This document shows, piece by piece, positions 48,365 to 59,934 of a stretch of 64,000 nucleotides of DNA. The DNA is from Helichrysum umbraculigerum. Lineage: Eukaryota; Streptophyta; Magnoliopsida; Asterales; Asteraceae. The position numbers were made by a program, and so were the translations under genes. Position 1 is the first letter of the stretch, and each line of letters opens with the position of its first letter. A model generated the notes under the pieces. It had not been told where the DNA came from. It saw nothing but the letters and a program-made list of their open reading frames with translations, and ran no database searches. The stretch covers positions 12,107,001-12,171,000 of the forward strand of contig CATIUR010000006.1 in assembly GCA_949592205.1 (NCBI GenBank), written 5' to 3'.

Positions 48365-50381
48365 AAGTCTTTGAAACATTTAAGGTATTTAAAAATGAAG
48401 TAGAAAATTAACACGGGAAGACTATAAAGATTCTTCGCTCGGATCGAGGTTGAGAATATACAAGTCAAGAGTCTAAAGATTATCTGAAAGCGTGTAGAAT
48501 TGTCTAACAGCTTACTCCTCCATACACACCACAACACAATGGTGTGTCTGAAAGGAGAAACCGAACCCTGCTTAACAAGGTTCGATCAATGATGAATCTT
48601 ACAACTCTGCCATTATCCTTTTGGGATTATGCTCTAGAGTCTGCTGTACGCATACTCAATATGGTTCCAACCAAGAAGGTTGATAAGACACCACATGAAC
48701 TGTGGTATGGAAGAGTTCCTAATTTGTCTTACTTAAAGGTCTGGGGTTGTGAGGCACTTGTAAAGTGTGATACGTCTGATAAACTCGAACAAAGATATGT
48801 TAAGTGTATCTTTGTAGGATACCCAAAGGAAACAATGGGTTACTATTTCTACTTCCCATCTGAAAACTATATTAAAGTTTCCAGATATGCAGAGTTCTTT
48901 GAAAAGAATATCATTGCTCATGAAGCGAGTGGGAGGGCAGTAGAACTTGAAGAAATTCAAGAAAAAGATACATCACCTTCTGAAATCACTAGCGAACATC
49001 ATGTTGAGGCAGAAAGTCTAGAACCTCAAGTTGATATTATTCCCATTCGTAGGTCCGGAAGGACACATCGTGCTCCTGATCGATTGTGTCTAAATGTAGA
49101 AGTTAAGGAGCATATGACAAGGGATCTTAATGAACCTCTTAACTATAAAGCTGCATTGTCAGATTCTGAATCTGATAAATAGCTTGAAGCTATGAATGCG
49201 GAGATGCAATCCATGAAAGATAATCAAGTCTGGCGCTTGGTTGATCTTCCTTCTAATGCTAAGACCGTTGGGAGTAAATGGCTCTTCAAGAAGAAGATCG
49301 ACGTGGATGACAATGTACACACCTATAAAGCATATCTTGTAGCGAAGGGTTATACTCAAATCTATGTTGTTGACTATGAAGAAACCTTCTCTCCTATAGC
49401 AGGCATTAAAGCTATTAGGATTCTCATATCCGTAGCAACGTTTTATGACTATGAGATTTGGCAAATGGATGTCAAGACTGCCTTCTTGAATGGTTACCTG
49501 TATGAAGATGTTTATATGGTGCAACCTGAGGGTTTTGTTGATCCTAAACATCCCAGGAAAGTATGCAAGCTTCAAAGATCTATTATGGATTAAAGCAAGC
49601 ATCAAGATGCTGGAATAAAAGATTTGATGAGGAAATCAAGAAGTTTGGTTTCACTCAAAATCTGGATGAGCCATGTGTACATAAAAAAGCTAGTGGGAGT
49701 AATGTTACTTTCCTTTTCTTATATGTTGATGACATATTGATCATGGAGAATCACATTCCAATCTTACAAGATGTAAAATTCTATCTTGGAAAGTGTTTTG
49801 TTGTGAATGATTTAGGGGAAGTGGCATTTATTCTTGGAATCAAGATCTACCGAGATAGATCTAGGCAGTTAATTGGACTAAGTCAAAGTGCTTACAATGA
49901 TAAAATCTTAAAAAGGTTTAAGATGGAAAATTCCAAGCATGGTAATATTCCAATGCAAGAAAGACTTGACTTGAATAGTAAACAAGATGCTTCAACACCT
50001 GAAGAGGTGGAGCATATGCGGAGGGTTCCTTATGTTTCGGCTGTGAGATCTATCATGTATGTGGTAAGATGCACTAGACCTGATGTGGCGTTCGCTCAAA
50101 ACATTGCAAGCCGATTTCAACATAATCCAGGAAAAAGTCACTGGACTGCTGTGAAAAATATTCTCAAGTATCTAAGAGCTACTAGAGACATGTTTCTTGT
50201 TTATGTTGGAAATATTGATGCGGAGCTTAAAGTTACTAGTTACTGTGACGCTGGATGTCAAACCGATAGAGATGATGCAAAATCTCAGACATGATACGTC
50301 TTCGTTCTAAATGGAGGCGCAGTAGATTGGAAAAGTAAAACGTAAAAAGCTACTGCAATGTCTGCAACAGAAGCTGAGTAC

Positions 50382-50386
50382 ATAGC
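50382..50386. other. Target-site duplication ATAGC (left)
   Basis: ATAGC before the solo LTR start. The second copy is at 50969-50973. Removing one copy and the LTR restores the RNase H motif frame across the site. Confidence 0.9.
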
Positions 50387-50968
50387 TGTTGAGACATAGA
50401 TTGTGACAACAGATCTAGCTTGAAATAGGACTAGTGTAATTATTATTGTGTTTGTATATTGGTTTGGATTTGTAAAAGAATATTTGTTTTGTTAGTGATA
50501 TTCGTTAAACATATTGTTTTGTTAAGTTAGACGAATAATTAAATACGAAATAAATACGTTTGCTGCGAGTCGAGTTCTCAGGTCGCGAGACTAACGAGCC
50601 GAGATGAGAACTGAACTCGTGGAGATCAGTAACGAGTCGAGCTTGGTAATGGGCTTGGGCTACGAGGCGAGTTGGGCCGAACTCGCAGGTCCATGCGAGC
50701 CGAGCCGAGACAAAATATAAAAGGTTTTTTCAATCGTGAAAAACCTTAACACGTTAAAAACTTTTGCATATTCCAAAGCTGCGATTCCAGCAAACCAGAG
50801 AAAAACATAACCTAAGGCTAGGCTTTGACGATTCGTTGTTTAAAGCTAAGTCTAGTTAAACGCAATACGAACATATTCGTTGTTAGTAAGATAACACCGT
50901 ATTGAGGGATTCCGCACCTTAATACTACAGATAACGAAGTTATCGATCCTAAAACTAGGGGACTTACA
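50387..50968 (+). repeat. Solo LTR of the array-bearing copia family (582 bp)
   Basis: Starts TGTTGAGACATAG, ends GGACTTACA and is flanked by ATAGC on both sides. It aligns along its length with the LTR at 24165-24762 (opposite strand). TATAAAAG at 50716-50723 with CTCG/GCGAG words just upstream (50565-50705). No tandem leader copies are present here, so the array is not a general property of the family's LTR. Confidence 0.9.
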
Positions 50969-51304
50969 ATAGCTGCTTCGGAAGCTACAATGGAAGTTGT
51001 TTGCATTAGGAAGTTTATTTCTGGGCTGGATGTTTTTCCCACAAGTAAAGAACCTATGGAAATGTATTGTGACAATTCTGGAGCAATCATTATAGCTAAT
51101 GAACCTGGAGTTCAGAAGGGTGCTAGACACTATCCATGAAGATATTACTATGTTTGAGAACAAATAGAAATGGGTGAAATCAATCTACTCAAAGTTCACA
51201 CAGATGACAATTTAGCTGATTCGTTTACAAAGGCTTTACCTAAAGGAAAGCTTACTCAATGTGCTGAGAGCATTGGACTTCGTATTGCTAATAGTCTCAT
51301 GTAA

Positions 51305-52141
51305 ATCCGTGTTTAGTATCTAGATAAGGGATGTTAAACAATTATTATTCAATTAATGAATTAAAGTACTTGGTATGTTTGTTTTCATTTAATATTAATT
51401 GTATCCTTTATATGCATGTTTAAATCCATAATAATTTATATTATTCTAAATAGTCCATTGTCAATTAACTATATGGGAATATGGTTAAATTTAGACAAAT
51501 CTGAGTGATTGGTAATATTCTTGGAATATTAAAGGACGTGTCCGCCAAACTCACTTGATATTCACAAGTTTGCATATCAGACTACCCCAACTAACGAATT
51601 ATCACTTTATGGATCGGCGTCATTAAGTGAAATTCGTAAATGATTTGCTTTACTAATCCTTAGACTTGAGATGCAAGCAGGTCTTGCATATGTGGATCAC
51701 TTTTTTTGATATAGTATAACAATGTCCTGAATAAGGTAGTTATAAGGATTATATTCAGAAGTGTTGTGAAGCACATGAATTACACGTGCAGTCAACATAG
51801 AATTTGTTCCTTCAACTAGCTTTGAAGAATGATGCCACTAGGCCCCTCGTTGACTTGATCAGATGTTTGTGTGGCCACAGCCAAAGGAGATCTTGATGTG
51901 TCTCGATGAATTTGGTAATCTTGGTCAATCATAGAAACGGGAAACTAAATCATTAAATTATGGAATGACATTGATCCATATCCATATTTAATACGGTATC
52001 GAAAACAAATGGATAGAAAATACTGAAATCATTTAACTAAGACTTTACGAAACTACACTCACGTATGTCTGGGAGCATTGGCATGTTACTAGATGCTTAC
52101 GAATGTTATTATGTTCATTTGAAACATGTCCAAGTGGGAGC
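51305..52141 (+). other. 3' non-coding spacer of truncated copia element
   Basis: No ORF. Ends with a polypurine tract (CCAAGTGGGAG) immediately before the 3' LTR. Confidence 0.7.
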
Positions 52142-52830
52142 TGTTGGGATATGTCCATATCACAAATAAATATATGTCCGGATTATACGTGAGCCTATGG
52201 GGTCACACGTGTTAATACGTAGATACCGCTCATATAACCAAGTTAAGTTAATTATAATAACTAATTGAGTTATTTAATTAATTTGTTATCATTTAATAAT
52301 TGTTATTCAGTTATAGGGTCGAAGGTGAAAGTTATTAGGATTAAATTGTTATTTCTAATTATTTAAAGGGTTTATAATTAATTAATAATAAAAGGTTATT
52401 ATTATTATTATTTTTAATTATTATAAAAGGAATATAATATAATAATAACCCTAACCTTTCTTGAGTTTTGGCCTCCGATCTTGTTTTTCTTTCCTTGGTC
52501 GGCCGAACATGGATAAACCCCAAGGTGGTGGTGGTTGTTGTTTTGGCGTAAAAGACAAAAGAAGAAAAATGCAATTAATTTGGTTAATTGAACTAGTATT
52601 CGGGTGGTGATCAATAACGTGTTGTGTGTGAAGCCATAGAGGGTTTTCCTTTAAAACCTGTATAGTTCGTTCGTGTCTTTAATTCGTTCCTCGCTTAATC
52701 CACAACAAGAAAAGGTTCGCAAGTTAGTTTCGTTGTGTTTATGTTAATTAATTGTATGTTATACATGATCCGATTTTCCGCTGCGTTTACTCGTGATTAA
52801 TACTTGTTTAATATGTATATATTCCTAACA
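52142..52830 (+). repeat. 3' LTR of truncated copia element (about 689 bp)
   Basis: Starts TGTTGGGATATG and ends TTCCTAACA (imperfect terminal inverted repeats). TATA box TATAAAAGG at 52422-52430. The last two bases (CA) coincide with the first two of a CACTAGTACA string, so the border with the next element is uncertain by two bases. Confidence 0.8.
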
Positions 52831-53204
52831 CTAGTACATTCTAGCCCAAAAATAAATAAATTTCCTCTGGTCAAACCATCCAAAAAAAAGCAAACAAACA
52901 AATATAAGCGAAATACGTAATTTACATATGCTACCTTTAATATGTATGCAAATTATAAATCAGTAAGATTATTTGGAACAACAAAACATTCTACTAAAGC
53001 ACACCCGTAGTGTTCTATAAATATATGAGAAATTATTGAAACTTAATTAATAAAAAAAAAATCAATAGAGTAGATGAAAAAAGGAACAAAAATAATCACC
53101 GGTTTCGAAGTTGTGACTACTTTTGAGTAGAACCTTGAATCACCGACATAACACGCACCTTGAGTATCTGTCATATAGAGAGAGGTTTGCAATGCTTTAA
53201 ATAA

Positions 53205-53528
53205 GTGTTATTTTGTACCTTTATTGAATGCAACACTTGTTAAATCAACACTTTAGATTAAGTGTTGCCTTTTAGTTTTAACAAATGCAACACTTCTTGA
53301 TATGTTGCATTTCTCTTAAAAGTAGCAACACTTTATAAAAAATGTTGCATTAGATATTCAATTGCAACACTTATTAAAAAAGTGTTGCTTTGAAACCATT
53401 GTTGTGTAGAAAGTAGCAACATTTTTCAAAAGTGTTGCTCGTAAATTGTTGCATTAGACTCATTTTATAGTTGTGACCGTTTCAGATGACCTTTTTCACC
53501 ACCATAACAATACATTTGTGTACTAGTG
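53205..53528 (-). mobile_element. CACTA (En/Spm) transposon end with subterminal repeats
   Basis: The minus strand reads CACTAGTACACAAATG from 53528 leftward, then GTGGTGAAAAAGGTCATCTG and about a dozen GCAACACTT/AAGTGTTGC subterminal motifs back to about 53205. That is the layout of a CACTA terminus. A possible partner end (CACTAGTACA) lies at 52829, giving about 700 bp; however, the flanking trinucleotides (TAA and TCA) differ and the left side lacks the subterminal repeats. Confidence 0.6.
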
Positions 53529-53676
53529 TCAAATACTCGTAAAAACTTCCTATCATATTCATCTAGATGTTCTAGTTAAGAGCCCTTAATTAGCATTGTT
53601 TAGACGAATAACTTTTTTTGCATGACACTCGCTTTTTTCACCGTAATTCACCTAGATTTTCTAGTTAAGAGCCATT

Positions 53677-53850
53677 CACTACTAGAGAAATGTTGATTAC
53701 CCACGAATATTTCCCACAGAATAAATCCGTGGATTGCCTACGGATTGCCCACAAGTTTTAGGGATTAGGGGTTAATTAGAGTTTTATCTATGGAAATTTT
53801 GTGGAGAATCCATGGGTATTTAAATATCCGACTAATTTCCCACAAAGAGA
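53677..53850 (+). mobile_element. Second CACTA-type left end
   Basis: CACTACTAGAGAAATG at 53677 followed by repeated CCCAC/GTGGG and ACGGATTGCC words (53699-53845), a typical CACTA subterminal pattern. No matching right end was found in the window, so only a terminus is claimed. Confidence 0.5.
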
Positions 53851-55128
53851 CACATATACAAGCGCGCGCACACACACATATTGCAGTACTTCATTGTATA
53901 TATATTTACTTTACATTTCTTTATTGGGTGATAATGAGTCAAATTTGAATGCACACACATATGTACATTTATATGATCATTCAATATAGATATATACATA
54001 CATACATACATATATATATGTGTGTGTGTGCGCGTGTTTAAAAAGACGCGCCTAGTTGCTAAACTCCTTAGGTCACTAAGCATAGTGCCTTTGAGTACTC
54101 TATGCGATAAGATGACATTAGGTGCTGCTAAGGCGATGATCGACTAGGGGTTTGGTGATGTGAATGGTGCCCCGTGCTGCGTTGTGACCTTTTTACTAAT
54201 TAATAGTGTAACCACTTCTCTGCCTAGGGGAAATGATTCTTTAGCCAGTTGGTAATAAGTTATATTTGCCTCTATTCAGACATATTGATTGAAGGAAGAT
54301 CTGTGTGAGATCTTGTGGCGTACATCATATACTTTTAAGCGTATGATACCTCTGGGGAATCTGCCACCAAATATGTGTTTTCCTAAACACTCCGCCCATA
54401 ATCTCTACTTCCGGGCAAATCATATGTATGTTTCTATTTCTATTGTGAAATCTTTATAGGTGGGAACCAATGTGAGGATGTGAGATCTTGTTCCCATAAA
54501 ATATTATCCTGAATGGTGATTGGTGAAGTGAATAATCTCTTAGTGCTGATATGTGACTGACTAAGATATTTTTTAGAAGGTTTCCTACATGTATAAATAT
54601 GAGACTTCATCTTCATTACCAATGTATGTACTATTCACCAACTCTCATTTAGCCAAATGTAATTCTCAAGTACCACCATTACACCACCACCAACCGCCAT
54701 ATTTCAGCTACTCATGCTGGAGGTGGTTCATGGAGATCATCTTAGTGCTCCACTTTAAACGAGTGTATGCATGCGTATGTGTTGCAGGTCAACTAGAGGT
54801 CATGATTTGGTAGATAACAACCAAGTTTTAATGATCGAATGATGACCGTACAAGCACTAATCATTACTAGGCTTAATTTTTTAGGTCTGATATTCTTTAT
54901 AAGTCTATCTATGATAAGTTATTAACCTTGTCCTAACTTTCTAATAAAACTACAAATGAATAGAGGTTGTAAGACGACTGAATCTACTCCAATATTTTGT
55001 TATGAATTGCAGCGAAAACATCCAACTAACCACAACTAGAATTGCCGACCCTACTATACTTAGATATGTAAGCTTATAATAGAGACGTACACACGCACAA
55101 TAGTTATATATAATTATTTATTGTCAGC

Positions 55129-55178
55129 GAAGCCGAGCCGAGCCGAGCCTAGCCGAGCCGAGCCGAGCCGAGCCGCTC
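55129..55178. repeat. (GAGCC)n pentanucleotide repeat
   Basis: About nine GAGCC/CCGAG units with one CCTAG interruption, ending in GCTCGTTTA. Confidence 0.85.
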
Positions 55179-56024
55179 GTTTAAGTTCAAAGAGATGGGC
55201 TCATTTATATTTATCAAACTTAAGTTTAGCTCATTCTGTTTCAAAATATAATTAATTTTTAATGTTTAATTACTTATAAATAATTATTAAATAATAATTA
55301 TTTTAAGTGATTTTTAAAGTAGTGTTAAACCCTTAAAATAGTTTGTTACCTACTTTGTAATTATAATGTTAATCACGAGAAACAGTACGAAAATTATTGT
55401 TATTCTTTACTTAGTTTGTTACTTGTTGATATTTGTATACTAATCTTTTCTTTAGAAGAATACCTTTAATACTTTTATCATAATATTGTAATTAGATTTT
55501 TAATCTTATCAAAAGTGTATACGAAATTTATACATAATCATCCCAAAAATTCCAACAAAATCCCAAAACTTCCCCCCAAAACATCCGTCCCAAAAATTCT
55601 CCCGCCCCCCAATTCTCGAAATCTTATCTACCCCCTTTCAAAAATCAAAACCCTGCTTTAACCCCAATCTTAAGTGTACCATTCTATACCTCTCTTGAAC
55701 TCTTTCTTGCCACCGCAACTATCAGATATGCCGCCGTTTGAAATGATATTTATCCCGTCTATATCCCACCAAACAGCAGCCACAACCTCCGTAGTTGTTG
55801 TTCGAAACCGCCGCTAGTTTAGGTCCGTTTTTAAGTGTATATATACTCATGAACTAGTTTCAACTTCTCCTTCGAATCGAAGGTTTGACAAGATCTGTTT
55901 GATGTAAAAGTTTGACAGAGTAAGTTTCTCCAAATTTTATCCTTTTATTTATATTTTGACCAAATAACTAGTTTGATTCAAATACTGTATGTGTATGTGT
56001 TAGCAATGAAATTAGTTATTGTGA

Positions 56025-56028
<4 letters not shown>

Positions 56029-56092
<64 letters not shown>
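56029..56092. repeat. (TA)n microsatellite
   Basis: About 32 uninterrupted AT dinucleotides; copy number is likely unstable in sequencing as well as in the genome. Confidence 0.95.
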
Positions 56093-56095
<3 letters not shown>

Positions 56096-57565
56096 TGTAA
56101 GCTCATGTTTTGATATAATGTATATGTTTGTTCAGGTCTATTAGCTGTGGTATTGATGGATTCATGGCTGATACAAATTTGTAGAGTGGATCTCCGAGAA
56201 AATCCCCAACAACAATGGACAATTTATACTGCTGTTGGTTTATTGGTATAGATGTTTAATATGTCTATTGCTTATTGTTTTATTGACATGTTTAAGATCT
56301 GTCAATTAGATGGATTCCAATATATATACGGAGTATTTTCGAATTAAGATGCTATAACTTTACACAGATGCTCAATTAGTCTCTTTAGTTATATCAATTT
56401 AGTTTTAGTTATTAGTTGATGTTCATTTGCTCTCTATGTCTGGATATGCTTAAGTGTATCTCATTGCCTATGAATTAGTTTGTGCATATTGTTTTCTTGC
56501 ATTATGTATATGATTATTACCAATTCAAGTTTTTTATAATTTTGCAGCCATAATTACAACGATAATGTAAGATTGGTAATGTGCAATCGTTCACATCAAC
56601 AGCCCATAGCAACTTGCACCTAATGGTTATTGCGTTGTAAGTATTGTTAACGTGGTGTAATTTAATTGAATTATTTTCACTATATGGTTTGATTCTCCAT
56701 TTTAAGAAAATCTACTCTTGTAACAAAATTAAAGTTCTTGAGTTATTATCTATCAGTTCCTAGAAGAACAATGGCTGGGTTGAGGTATTGCCAACTTGGT
56801 TTGCGTTTTGCTTTGAGTGTTGGCATATGTCACTAGTACAAAAACGGGTATATATGGCGGTGAAAAAGACCATCTGAAGCGGTGAACAGCCCGCTCCTGA
56901 TACCGGCGCCACGAAAAGTGAAAACTTGTTTAAAGCGGTCGAACGACCGCTACAAATTGTACTACTAGGAGCGGGTAAAAGAACATATGAAGCGGTTAAA
57001 AAGTAACAAAATTGGCGGGAATAATATAGGTTTGAAGTGGTTTAGTGATTCGTATTGAGGCGGTAAATATAGAAACTTATGGAGCGTTTTGTAATGATTC
57101 GTGGCTAGTATTTGTGGCGGTTCTAGTGAAAAGAAATAAAAAATTGTGTAATTGGAGCGTCGTCATTACTTAGTTTTCGTGGCGGTTTTTTTAATTGAAA
57201 TACTAAAAATAAAAATTATATTGAAATAAAAAATTTTTTTAATTTCTTGTGGCAGTGTGTTTGACTTTACATTTGTGGCGTTTTTTTAATTGAAATATTA
57301 AAAAAAATATTTTTGGAGCGGTGCTTTCGCTTAGCATTTGGAGCGGATGTATATTCCGTAATGTGGGGGTTATTCCGTTATTGAATTGCTTGATTTCCTA
57401 TGCAAAATAGTAGACTACAGTTATGCCAAAACCAGCAGAATTCAATAACCAAATGACAAATAATTCAAAACAAAATCTAACCTAAACATATAAAACATGC
57501 TAAAATATAACCTAAATATAATGTACAACTATAAAAATAACCTAAATATAATGCTTAAAATGTGT

Positions 57566-59521
57566 TTATTTATTTGTTCTGACCGTCAAGAATGTACTAT
57601 ACCTCTTTGCAAATTCAATTGTGCACTCAATTACCAACTTGTCCAAATCATTTGGTGAATAAGGTGACAAGTCGCTCCAAGCCTATAATAGATTCAAATT
57701 AAAACATAAAAAAGAGATCGAGGTTAATGCATTACAAAGATTATTACGTACTATGGATTTACATTTTGTGGGAAATCTGGTTGCATACTCATAAAGAATT
57801 GTTGCATATGCATCATTACGTAATACCCACATTCCCAACTGTCTCGTTGTTGAGGATACTGATTTGAAGCACAAAGTTAGTTTAACACATATAATTTATG
57901 ATCAATTTGCATATATCATGTTTTCCACACTATAATAATTGTATGCTTACCAACACTATCTTCCATTGCCAATTCTCGTCTTCTCTCCTGAAAATTCAGT
58001 AGTGTGAAGTTAACTACAAGTTATAAGAAACAATTTGTTGGGTAAGAATGAACAGTGATGGAGAATGAAAATTATTCTAAGTGTGTTAGTACTGCTGGAG
58101 CTATCAATTTCAGGTACTGCTGGAGCTATCAATTTCAAGTTAAAATCCGATCAAAAACCACTGACAATTTGTTAGCTTGTCTGCTCAAAACACAAGGAGC
58201 AGAGGATTTTTATGGAATAATTGATTTCTTAAAGGGAAGTAACTTGAAAGAAGCCTTTGTGATTTTTGGACTTAGCGTTTGAGAGATATTTAATTTTTAA
58301 AAACGCGGAGGAAAGAGAATGTAGTGACACGTGGTGCATTCCTAGCGGTTCCTTCATTCTCACAGAAAATTGTACTCATGTGAACCTAGCTTACTCAAGA
58401 TTGGTAAAGGCAGGGAGAGCTCAGGTTGTCTCATCTTCTAGCTCAAGCTCAAACAGCGATGATGATCAAGAGAATGATGATCAATATATGTTCACTGGAG
58501 CTAGTGGGTCTGCTAGTCATGCTCCTAAGGGAATGACTAAGGAAGATTCAAATAGGTTGTTAGCAGAGGGAGTGCAAAGGGAACAGTTTGTTGTTCATAT
58601 TATTGTTCACTGGCTACAAGTAATTATCTTCCTTGTTAACAAGTGTGTTTCCGCCACTTCTTGTTAATCATTCAAAGCTAGTGTGTTTAAGTTGTAATTT
58701 TGGTTAAGATCCAAGTCGATCTTGACACAATTGTCTAATTAGCATTGTCATTCAAGTAAACATATATACTTACCCATGAACATGCTCCGCGAATTTATAA
58801 GACGTCCAAGTCTTTGTCATCTTCATCGAATCCAATATGTATCCGCGATGCTCGACATTGTCGAGAATGATAAGCACCCAATGTTTACTACCCAAAAGTT
58901 TCAACATTTCATATTTAAATAATAATTAAGGCAACGTAAGTAGCAAATATATATAGATATAATACATACCTTGCGAAATAGGGAGCAAGGAAAAAACGCT
59001 TATCACTGTGAGCAGTGAACACATCAATGACGTGCTTCATGACAACGGAGACGGAAACTATTTCCTGGATTAGATGAGGATTAAGGAATGCGCAGTTGTA
59101 GGAAAGCGCAGCTTCGGTCTGCAAAGATACAAGTACCTAAATAAAGACCAAAAAATTTATAGGATAGAATTAGAATATAATACACAAAGTCGTGTTGTGA
59201 CATAACGGGACCAAGCTAACAAAATGATAGAATAATTATGCCGATAAAACATTACGGAGTACAATATAATACCAAATGGATCTACGCATAGACGTATACA
59301 AATACCTTTATCGCTTTGCGAGGCCATTGAATAGCTCCAATACTTTTGGCTTGGCCTAAGAGTTTGAGTCCCTCCTTGGGGATCGGAATGCCAACATTGT
59401 CAAAACCGTGTTCAATGATTTCGCTCTGTAGTCCTTCCTTGTCAGACGGACAAGTTAACCTACTCGCCCATCTGATTCCATGATCACCGTATGGCATCAT
59501 AATTTGACATGGAATGGGATC
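57566..59521 (-). CDS. Ulp1/C48 cysteine protease gene, six exons, 5' part missing
   Basis: Exons read from splice signals: 59521-59306, 59118-58970, 58887-58774, 57987-57951, 57858-57763 and 57682-57566. All introns are GT-AG, phases agree, and the total is 729 nt (243 codons) ending at TAA 57568-57566. Exon 1 encodes a segment like the DUF8039 domain of CACTA-borne proteins (VGIPIPKEGLKLLGQA and IQWPRKAI). Exon 2 gives AFLNPHLI and FFLAPYFA. Exon 3 gives the protease His in SKHWVL and a likely Asp in GYILDS. Exon 5 gives PQQRDSWECGYYVM with catalytic Cys and the usual Gln. Ulp1-type proteases remove SUMO-like modifiers; in transposons their role is unclear. The second exon could start 18 nt earlier (59136). 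Upstream exons were not found, so the gene may be 5'-truncated or captured. Confidence 0.7.
58055..58667 (+). other. Unidentified short ORFs inside the large Ulp1 intron
   Basis: Two overlapping plus-strand ORFs (58055-58282 and 58266-58667) lie within the 786-bp intron between the third and fourth Ulp1 exons. The second has a serine run then an acidic patch (SSSSSSSNSDDDQENDD), a codon pattern more protein-like than the surroundings. A tandem 24-bp repeat is at about 58089-58136. They may be a captured gene fragment; no family is recognised. Confidence 0.3.
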
Positions 59522-59523
59522 CT

Positions 59524-59934
59524 GTCAAACGCACATGAATTAGATGGAACACGATTCTTCACAACTTTAGGTTATTTTACTAGTAAAAAAAAAATGGGTA
59601 TTTGGGCCACCCACTGGAGCCGCTCCATATTCCAATGCAGCACGACCGAACCCCCCACAAGGTCCAACATCCCCAGGTAAAACACCTCCATCACATATAC
59701 CACAACGTCCTAGCCGAAACTCGCACCGACTAAGCATTAACATTATGGGCCATGCGCTTCATTGGTGGTAGGTACATGTATGATAAATAATACCCATGGC
59801 AGGATTCGAACCCATGACCTCAAGGAAGTCATGGGCTACGTTAAGCGTTCACTATTAAAATGATCATAATGATCACAATGATCATAGTTAACAAATATAT
59901 ATATTTGCAAAGAGAAGGTAATTACCTCATCATC
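59524..59934. other. Spacer with tRNA-type B-box sequence
   Basis: At about 59799-59822 the minus strand reads AGGTCATGGGTTCGAATCC, matching the polymerase III B box (GGTTCGANNCC). A clear A box and a SINE tail were not identified. The rest has no gene. ATGATC words repeat near 59860-59885. Confidence 0.35.

Larger units (their letters stand above)
48365..51304 (+). pseudogene. pol: Copia pol remnant: integrase end, RT, RNase H; many stops, one frameshift, LTR insertion
   Basis: Recognisable in order: integrase core end (KILRSDRG, QLTPPYTPQHNGVSERRNRTLL), the integrase C-terminal GYPKETMGYYFY block, RT (WQMDVKTAFLNGYL, then FLYVDDILIM), and RNase H (YCDAGCQTD, ATEAEYIA, then SLDNLAD-like DDNLADSFTKALPKGKL) ending at TAA 51304. 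Stops include TAA 48409, a TGA near 48454, a TAA near 48499, TAG 49180 (a former Trp), a TGA near 50292 and TGAs near 51137. Most look like C-to-T or G-to-A changes. One base is missing near 49585 at the SIYGLKQAS motif. The RNase H region is split by the solo LTR (50387-50968). Not functional. Confidence 0.9.
48365..52830 (+). mobile_element. 5'-truncated Ty1/copia element with 3' LTR
   Basis: Begins abruptly inside integrase, next to an Athila-like LTR end, and continues through RT and RNase H, a 3' spacer (51305-52141), a polypurine tract (AAGTGGGAG, 52132-52140) and a 3' LTR. It is a different copia lineage from the element at 1-24762. A solo LTR of that other family is inserted at 50387. 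Confidence 0.85.
53851..56830. other. Non-coding stretch with microsatellites and a possible untranslated transcript
   Basis: Contains CA/TA/TG tracts (53865-54035), a GAGCC pentanucleotide tract (55129-55178) and a long (TA)n tract (56029-56092). 55690-56160 has a gene-like look: C-rich leader, a 30-codon ORF starting MPPFEMIF near 55729, a GTAAGT donor near 55920 and a TTGTTCAG acceptor near 56136. No longer coding frame follows, so a gene is not called. Confidence 0.45.
56831..59660 (+). mobile_element. CACTA transposon left end and body carrying a Ulp1-like gene
   Basis: CACTAGTACAAAAACGGG at 56831, then GGCGGTGAAAAAGACCATCTG and many GGAGCGG/GCGGT subterminal motifs up to about 57350. 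The terminal 50 bp resemble the CACTA end at 53528, which points the other way. A minus-strand Ulp1 gene fills 57566-59521, a gene type often carried by plant CACTA elements. One GAGCCGCTCC motif at about 59617 may mark the other side, but no right terminus was seen; the border given is approximate. Confidence 0.6.

Noticed and set aside
49159..49605. Minus-strand 148-codon ORF (and 50818-51163)
   Set aside because: Opposite strand of copia RT and of the solo LTR junction; no independent support.
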